DNA of 28,875 nt from Pseudomonadota bacterium (GTDB taxonomy: Bacteria; Pseudomonadota; Gammaproteobacteria; Burkholderiales; Burkholderiaceae_B): contig JAFACG010000020.1 of NCBI GenBank assembly GCA_023425645.1, forward strand, positions 1-28,875. Direction: 5' to 3'. The translations under genes were made by a program, and so were the position numbers. Position 1 is the first letter of the stretch; the number at the start of each line of letters is the position of its first letter. This document shows positions 8,910 to 15,300 of the stretch, one piece after another. Below the pieces are notes generated by a model. The model was not told the origin of the DNA. It saw nothing but the letters and a program-made list of their open reading frames with translations, and ran no database searches.

Positions 8910-8971
8910 GCTCGCTATATAAATATACGCAATGCGTATATTTTAAAACCGGACACAGCAAAATAGCGAGC
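8910..8971. promoter_or_regulatory. Nested dyad upstream of pyrB: outer 9-bp inverted repeat
   Basis: GCTCGCTAT at 8910-8918 is the exact reverse complement of ATAGCGAGC at 8963-8971, 44 bases apart, enclosing the 23-bp palindrome at 8921-8943. The inner edge ends eight bases before the pyrB start codon. If the RNA begins upstream of 8971, the leader could fold into a long stem that reaches the start codon; alternatively these are paired protein sites. Confidence 0.5.
8921..8943. promoter_or_regulatory. Perfect 23-bp palindrome, probable operator of pyrB
   Basis: Two 11-base arms around one central base: AAATATACGCA (8921-8931) and TGCGTATATTT (8933-8943), centred on 8932. It lies 19-41 bases upstream of the pyrB start in an AT-rich island where the promoter -10 region would be expected. 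Size and position fit a binding site for a dimeric helix-turn-helix protein. Confidence 0.6.
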
Positions 8972-8989
8972 AGGAAAACAGGCAATTAG

Positions 8990-9020
8990 AAAAAATACAA
9001 CGCAAGCCCGACAAGCGGGC
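8990..9020 (-). terminator. Weak terminator-like hairpin after the small membrane protein gene
   Basis: On the minus strand GCCCG (complement of 9016-9020) pairs with CGGGC (complement of 9006-9010) across a 5-base loop, and six T's follow at 8995-8990, about ten bases beyond the stem. The distance to the T-run makes it a poor canonical terminator. Confidence 0.3.
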
Positions 9021-9052
9021 CGGCCAAGGAATCGTGGAGCCGGCGGCAAGGC

Positions 9053-9505
9053 TCAGAGACGCAGTTCCTGCGGGAAAATCTGGGGCATGCCGAAATCGGG
9101 AATCGCGGCGCTATCCTCGTCCTGAGGAGCTGAATTGACCCAATCGCTATGCTGGTACGCGAAACTGGCCACCCCCAGCGTGCCCCACAGCCCCAGCAGG
9201 AACACCGCCAGGCTCAGCGCCAGGAAGAAGGCGGAACAGAATGCGGGAATCCAGGCCCAGCGCCGTCCGGTCGAGGACATCTGCCAGGCGGCCGTCCAGT
9301 GGCTCCAGCACAAGGCCAGGAAGGCGGAGACCAGGCCCAGCATGAACACCGCCAGCGGAATGCGCAGCCACTCGGGCATGAAGACGGAATTGAGCACGCC
9401 GCTGGCCATCAGCATGATGGTCAGCAGCGCGACGCCATGCATGGTCGCCAGCACCCGGAACGAAAGCACATAAAAGGCCACGTTGCTGGGGATGGCTGGC
9501 TTCAT
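9053..9505 (-). CDS. Hypothetical small membrane protein
   Basis: A 150-residue protein that I do not recognise. It has about four hydrophobic stretches: residues 10-36 (YVLSFRVLATMHGVALLTIM region), 45-67 (WLRIPLAVFMLGLVSAFLAL), 84-110 (WIPAFCSAFFLALSLAVFLLG) with adjoining GLWGTLGVASFAY, and a polar acidic C-terminal tail (PQDEDSAAIPDFGMPQIFP). It is probably an inner-membrane protein. It starts nine bases after the stop of the lipoprotein gene and has no clear ribosome-binding site, so coupled translation with that gene is likely. The stop is about 150 bases before the pyrB start, and the gap carries the pyrB control region. No function is proposed. Confidence 0.7.
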   Translation of the reverse strand: MKPAIPSNVAFYVLSFRVLATMHGVALLTIMLMASGVLNSVFMPEWLRIPLAVFMLGLVSAFLALCWSHWTAAWQMSSTGRRWAWIPAFCSAFFLALSLAVFLLGLWGTLGVASFAYQHSDWVNSAPQDEDSAAIPDFGMPQIFPQELRL

Positions 9506-9514
9506 GACGACGGT

Positions 9515-10111
9515 TTAATTGCTTTTCTGATTGGTGGTCGGCGTGGCCTGAGGCCCGGCGATGGCGCGCGCAGCGGCCATGGCGTTGGCTTCCGTGCCCA
9601 CCATGAAGATCAGGCGGCCGTCCTTGACGGGCGAGCTGTAGCTGGGAGCGGCCAGCATGGTGTCGCCCACCACCAGCGCCAGGCGCTTCCTGGGGTTCTG
9701 GGTGGTGACCTGCAGCAGGCGCTGGGCCGCCTCGGGAGTCAGGTTCAGAGCCAGCAGGCCTTCCTTGCTGTCGTTGGTGCCCGCCTGCACGCCGGTCAGG
9801 TCGTCGCGCACGATGATGGCGCGCGGATTCACATAAAGGGCGCCATTGGGCTGTACGTCCACGCGGGCCCAGCCGCTCTGGGGCTGCGTGTCCGCCAGGA
9901 AGACCTGGACGGGAGCGACCTGCTGCTGCGCGCCGGAAGGTTGGGCGCCGCCGGTCTGGCCGGCCTGGGCGGCCGTGGAGGGGGTCTGCGCCGCCGTGGT
10001 GCTGGACGAGCCGGCTTGGTCAGCGGGTTTTTGCTGGACAGTCTGGCAAGCGGCCAGCGCCACCAGGCCGATAGGCGCCAGGAATCGGGCAAGCGTGCGT
10101 AAAGTCATCAT
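9515..10111 (-). CDS. Putative lipoprotein with SecD P1-head-like domain
   Basis: A 198-residue protein with a signal peptide ending in a lipobox (LAAC, cysteine 22), so it should be lipid-anchored. A low-complexity Ser/Thr/Ala/Gln/Gly linker spans about residues 25-65. The C-terminal half has LNLTPEAAQRLLQVTTQNP, KRLALVVGDTMLAAPSYSSP and EANAMAAARAIAG, a pattern like the periplasmic P1 head subdomain of SecD (F-x-L-x-x-x-G-A-x-x-F, then RLAIVLDG-x-V-x-SAP). No SecD membrane part is present. The start at 10111 (or the next ATG at 10108) is chosen because a GAGGGGGG ribosome-binding site lies about nine bases upstream; the frame extends eight codons further without support. Homology is from pattern only. 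Confidence 0.7.
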   Translation of the reverse strand: MMTLRTLARFLAPIGLVALAACQTVQQKPADQAGSSSTTAAQTPSTAAQAGQTGGAQPSGAQQQVAPVQVFLADTQPQSGWARVDVQPNGALYVNPRAIIVRDDLTGVQAGTNDSKEGLLALNLTPEAAQRLLQVTTQNPRKRLALVVGDTMLAAPSYSSPVKDGRLIFMVGTEANAMAAARAIAGPQATPTTNQKSN

Positions 10112-10133
10112 TCTGAAGGTCCCCCCTCTTTGC

Positions 10134-10169
10134 AAAAATTCAACATGACTTACAGTGTAGCAGTCATGT
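10134..10169 (-). terminator. Probable intrinsic terminator after pbpC
   Basis: An 8-bp inverted repeat, ACATGACT (10143-10150) and AGTCATGT (10162-10169), with an 11-base loop. On the minus strand it begins 15 bases after the pbpC stop and is followed by TTGAATTTTT (T-run complementary to 10134-10138). The stem is AT-rich, so strength is uncertain; a regulatory site for the lipoprotein gene is the alternative. Confidence 0.45.
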
Positions 10170-10183
10170 AACAGTGAAAGCGG

Positions 10184-12352
10184 TTAATCTTTGTTAAGCC
10201 TGCCCGGCAGGGCGCCGCGCACCTGCACGCGCACCTGGTCCCGCAGCTTGCCCTGTCCGTCCTTGAGCTCGATGCGGACATTGCCCGGTCTCAGCGGCAG
10301 GCGCGCCTGGCTCCCTCGCGCGACCTCGCGGCCGTCCACCCACCAGACCAGCGGCAGGGCGTCGCTGCCCTGCCCCTGCGCCAACAGGCGCATCTGCTGG
10401 TTCTGCGGCGGAATATCCGGATCCAGGGCCAGGATGGTGCCGTCGACCGGCTCGGCAATACGCAGCGGCCCGGCGTAGGCCTGACCCGCATCGGCCAGCT
10501 CTATCACGTCGGACTGCGTCCCTTCAAGGAAGTATTCGCGCCGCTGCGCCTCCACCGCCGGCTCGTAACGGATGTCACGGACCGCCACGCCTTCGGGCAT
10601 GACCGGCGCACGGCTGGGCCGGCCGCGGTTCAAGGCCGCCATGACCTCATGCCAGATGGGCGCCGCGCCGCTGACTCCGGACACGTCCTGCATGCTTTCG
10701 CCCGCACTGTTGCCCACCCACACGCCCACCGTGTGGTCCTGCGACCACCCCATGGCCCAGTTGTCGCGCATGTCCTTGCTGGTGCCGGTCTTGGCCGCCG
10801 ACCAGAAAGGGGTGCTCAAGGCGCTGTCCAGTCCAAAAGTCGTCACTCGGGCCTGCCGGTCGGACAGCATGTCGCCCACGATCCAGGCGGCAGCGGGATC
10901 CATCGCGGGCCTGAGCTGGGCCGGCGGCGCATCCAGCCGTGTACGAACCTCCTGGGCCAGCCCCTGGTTGGCCAGGACGCGATATGCATTGGTCAATTGC
11001 AACAAAGTGACATCTGCGCTGCCCAGCGCCAGGCTGTAGCCGTAGTAATCGCCTTCCTGGCGCAGGTCCACCCCCAGGTCCCGCAGGCGCTGCACCAGCG
11101 CTTGCGGCCCCAGCAAGGTCAGCACGCGGACCGCGGGGATGTTCAACGAGGACCCGAGCGCGGTGCGCGCGCTGGCCCAGCCGACGAATTGCTTGTCGTA
11201 ATTCTGCGGTATGTAGAGTCCGTTGCCGGTAGGCAGATTCAAGGCCGAGTCCTGCAGCAGCGAGGCGGCCGTCAGCATGCGCCTTTCGATGGCCAGTTCG
11301 TACAGGAACGGCTTGAGGGTGGAACCCGCCTGGCGCAGCGAGCGCGCGTGGTCCACCTGGTCGGCCTGCGACAGATCGCCGCTGGAGCCCAGATACGCCA
11401 ACACCTGCCCGCTGCGATTGTCCAGCACGACCACGGCGGCGTCGCGCACGCGCGCCGTGCGCAGGTCAAGCAGATGACGCCGCACGCTGGCCGTCACCAG
11501 GGCCTGCAGGCGCGCATCCAGCGTGGTGCGCAAGCTGTCGCCCGCCTGCAGGTCCTTGCCCTGCTCGATGACCCAGCGGGCGAAGTGAGGCGCCTGGTCC
11601 GCCTGTCCGAAAGGAGGCTGGGCGGCCCGCCGCAGCGCCACCGTCACCAGATTGCCCAGGCCGCGGCATTCCTGGCCGCGCCCCATGTCCTGCAAGGTCA
11701 GGCAGGCGCGCCGCTCCACGGTGAGCGCCGAGGCATTGGGACCGCGCAGCAGCACGGCGGCGATGGCCGATTCGCGCACATCCAGCGCCGCCGGCTGTTT
11801 CTGGAACAAGGTGCGCGACAAGGCGTCCACGCCGACCAGCTCGCCGCGAAACGCCACGCGGTTCAAATAGGCTTCGAGGATCTGCGGCTTGCTCCAGCTG
11901 TCTTCCAGGGACTGCGCCGCCACCACCTGGTCCAGCTTCTGCCACAGGGAACGGCCGCCGCGACCGGCCGCCAGGTCCTGGTCCAGCAGGCCGGCCAGCT
12001 GCATCGTGATGGTTGAGGCGCCGCGGGCCCGGCCCGATACCAGTCCCTCCCAGGCAGCCGATCCGACGGACCACCAGTCCACTCCGCCATGCGACTCGAA
12101 GCGACGGTCTTCGGACACCAGAACGGCGCGCTGCAAGGCCGGGGATATATGTTCCAGATCCACCCATTGCCCGCGCCGCTGCCTGAAATCCCGCCGCACG
12201 CTCTGCAGCAGCACGCCGTGGCGGTCCAGGACCTGGATGTCGGAAGAGCGGTGCGCCTGGCGCACCTGCTCATAGGAGGGCAGCGCCGCCGCCGGGCCGG
12301 CCAGCAAGGCCAGGCCCAGCAGCAGGGCGCTGTGTTCACGGCGCAGGCGCAT
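10184..12352 (-). CDS. pbpC: Penicillin-binding protein 1C (bifunctional glycosyltransferase/transpeptidase)
   Basis: About 722 residues from the preferred start at 12352; in-frame ATGs at 12361, 12376 and 12391 would lengthen it by up to 13 residues. A short hydrophobic N-terminal segment anchors it in the inner membrane. The GT51 transglycosylase domain has SEDRRFESHGGVDW (catalytic Glu81) and RGASTITMQLAGLL. The transpeptidase domain has STLK (Ser344, Lys347), SLN (402-404) and KTGT (521-524). The last ~95 residues fit the BiPBP_C domain typical of PbpC. It polymerises and can cross-link peptidoglycan in the periplasm. Its start overlaps the end of the alpha-2-macroglobulin gene (stop at 12336-12338), a classic bacterial pairing that suggests co-expression. 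Confidence 0.92.
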   Translation of the reverse strand: MRLRREHSALLLGLALLAGPAAALPSYEQVRQAHRSSDIQVLDRHGVLLQSVRRDFRQRRGQWVDLEHISPALQRAVLVSEDRRFESHGGVDWWSVGSAAWEGLVSGRARGASTITMQLAGLLDQDLAAGRGGRSLWQKLDQVVAAQSLEDSWSKPQILEAYLNRVAFRGELVGVDALSRTLFQKQPAALDVRESAIAAVLLRGPNASALTVERRACLTLQDMGRGQECRGLGNLVTVALRRAAQPPFGQADQAPHFARWVIEQGKDLQAGDSLRTTLDARLQALVTASVRRHLLDLRTARVRDAAVVVLDNRSGQVLAYLGSSGDLSQADQVDHARSLRQAGSTLKPFLYELAIERRMLTAASLLQDSALNLPTGNGLYIPQNYDKQFVGWASARTALGSSLNIPAVRVLTLLGPQALVQRLRDLGVDLRQEGDYYGYSLALGSADVTLLQLTNAYRVLANQGLAQEVRTRLDAPPAQLRPAMDPAAAWIVGDMLSDRQARVTTFGLDSALSTPFWSAAKTGTSKDMRDNWAMGWSQDHTVGVWVGNSAGESMQDVSGVSGAAPIWHEVMAALNRGRPSRAPVMPEGVAVRDIRYEPAVEAQRREYFLEGTQSDVIELADAGQAYAGPLRIAEPVDGTILALDPDIPPQNQQMRLLAQGQGSDALPLVWWVDGREVARGSQARLPLRPGNVRIELKDGQGKLRDQVRVQVRGALPGRLNKD

Positions 12353-15300
12353 CCACCACATCCAGCGTGCCGTCATTGGGCCAGACGGCAAAGACGTCAG
12401 GCTCGTACAGCGCCTCCACCCGCGTGGCCGGCAGCACGAACTGGCCGACCGTGTTCAGGCGCACCGTGTATTCCACCGTGGTGGTGCCTTCCGGGAAGCG
12501 CTCGTAGTAGGCGCGATAGCCATCGAAACGGCGCTCCACGAAGGCGGGCCAGGCCACACCTTCGTTGCGCTCGCCTTCGGTCGCCAGAGCCGAATCACGC
12601 CCCAGGCCGCTGCCCAGGATGGTGGCGCCGGCGGGAATGGGATCGGACACCACCACCCAGCTTGCCGGCCCCTGGGCCTTGACCGTCAGGGTGATGCGGG
12701 CAATGTCGCCGCGGCTCCAGACGCCGGGCTTGGCCTGCTCGACCGCCTTCATGCTGCGCTCCACGCTCAGCCCGGCCGCAATGGGCTTGTCCACCGGCAC
12801 GGCGGCCAGCGAGCGCACATCCACCCAGGCCTTGCCCTCGCCCATCAGCTCGATGCTCAGGTCATCGGCCTCGGGGCCGCGCCAGGGCACATCGATCCGG
12901 GTCGAACGCACGCCCTGGCGATTGGGCGTCAAGGCGTCCCAATCCACGACCTGCGCGCTTTCCGAACCCAGAATCACCATGGACTGGCCGTGGACGGGCT
13001 GTTCGTAATGGCGGCTGAACTGCTCGATCGCCAGCCCGGCCAACAGGTTCTCCGTGGTCATGCCCCAGGCGCCGCGCCGCTGCTCCAGCAACAGGCCCTG
13101 CGCCAGGCGCGGCATGTCCTCCGCCCAGCCCGGCTGGCCGCTCATCTGCATCATCAGGCGGGCCTGGTTGGTGACGCGGCTGCTCATCGTCCAGGGGTCG
13201 CCGTTGAGACGGTCTTCGCCGAAGACCAGACGCGTGCCGCGGCTGACCAGGCGCGCCTGGATCAGGTCCAGAGCCTGCTGGCGGGTCTGCTCGGCCTGCT
13301 TGATGCCGGGCAGGCGCTGCGTCAGGTCCACCCAGGCAAGCAGGGTTTCCGTCGGCCAGCTCTGCAGATTGGGCTCGACCGAATCCACCATGTTGACACG
13401 CGCCATGCCATAGCGGGCCAGGATGGACGTCAGGCGGACCAATTCGATGTCCCGGTCCTGCCGGGAAGCGTTGCGCGACTCCCGCAGGCGGCCGTTGACC
13501 GCATTCTGCAGGCCTTGCAGCATCTCGTGCCGGTACATCTCGGGAATGGCGAAGTTCAGGCCCAGGGCCTGCGCCATATCGCTGATCTCCAGGATGTAGG
13601 CCGTCAGGACGCGGCTGCCGGAAGCGTAAGGGCTGGGGAAATAGCGCAGCAGGCCGTCCTGGGTGATGTAGGACGGGATACGCTGCATCAGGGCCGCCCA
13701 GTCCTGCTCGGCGCGCAAGCCCAGCGAACGCGAAGCCAGCTGCTCGAAGCAGGTATAGGGGTAGCGCTCGAACCAGGCGCGCACGCCTTCCAGCCCGCCG
13801 CCCAGCGAGGAGCGGAACAGCATCTGCAGGCCGCCCTGGATGCGTCCCTGCTCATCGCGCAAGGCGCCGGCCGGCGCCTGCACCAGCAAGGTCAGGGCCT
13901 GTTCGGCCGAGACGGCGGCCAGCGTGGCCTGCTGGACCGTTACCTGCACGGCAGGGAAGATTTCCTGCTTGATGGCCAGGCGGTCCTGGGCGGGCCGGGC
14001 TGCATCCGGCTGACCCAGTTCACGCGCCTGGACTGTCCAGCCCAGGGTGTGCGAGGGCGCCGTGCCGCTGGAGGCGGGCACCGTCATGGGCCAGGAAACG
14101 AGGGCCGCCGAGCCGGAAGGCAGCTCGATGGTCTTGGCCGGCAGGCTGGCGCCCGGCAGCCCGGCGCCGTCATATTGCGCCTGCAGTTCCACCTTCATGG
14201 CTCGCGGGCTGCTGTTGCGCACCGTGACCTGCGCCTCGTAGCGATCCCCCTCGCGGGCGATGGCCGGCAAGGCCGAAATGATCTGCAGATCCTGCGTGGT
14301 GACCATCTCGGCCGAACCGGTGCCGAAACGCTTGCCGCCCAGATCGGCCACGGCCACGATGCGGTACCGCGTCAAGGCGTCCTTCAGCGGCACCGTGACG
14401 GTGGCGCGGCCCTGCTCGTCCAGTTCCACATTGCCTTTCCAGAGCAGCAAGGTGTCCAGCAGCTCGCGGGTCGGGCTCTTTCCGCCGCCCCCGCCGGCCG
14501 GGACCGCCTTGCGGCCATAGTGCCGGCGTCCCACGATCTCGGACTGCGCCGTGGCAGTCAACACGTTATAGCTGCGCAAGGCACGCATGGCGCCCAGCAG
14601 GTCCCACGACCCGTTGGGGCTCAGTTCCAGCAGTGCCTGATCCACGGCAGCCAGCGCGACGGAGGCGCCGGCAGCCGGAGCGCCATCCTTGCCCAGCACC
14701 TGGATGTCCACCTTGGCCTGCTCGCGGATCGCGTACTGCGAGCGGTCCGTGCTCACCTTCACATCCAGGGCGTCCTGCTGGCTGGTGACCTCGATGCCCG
14801 CCAGGCCGAAACGATAGGTCGGCTTGGACAGGTCCACCGTGGTGGTCGGCGCCACGAACTCGCCCCCGCCTTCCGAATAGGCCTTGTACCAGTTCAAAGG
14901 CTGGCTCCAGCCCCAGGTGAAGAAGGAATACCAGGGCACTTCGCGCAGGCGGCCGCGCAGGACCAGCACCGACACATAGACATTGGGCCCCCATTCAGGC
15001 TTGATGTCCACGCTGACCGTGGGATTCTCGCCCTCCAGCTGTAGCACGCGGGCCTGCAGCACGCCTTCACGCTCCACGGAAACCAGGGCCGTGGCCTTGC
15101 GGAACGGCATGCGGACCTGGAACTGGGCCTGCTCGCCGGGCGCCCAGCTCTTGCGGGCCGGGATCACATCGATGCGGTCGTCGTTCTGGCCGCCGAACCA
15201 CAATTCGCCCGAACCGCTGACCCAGACGCTGCTGGCGGCCACGGACTCGCGGCCCTGGGCGTCGCTGGCGACGGCGCGCAGCTCGACCTGGCCGCCCTTC

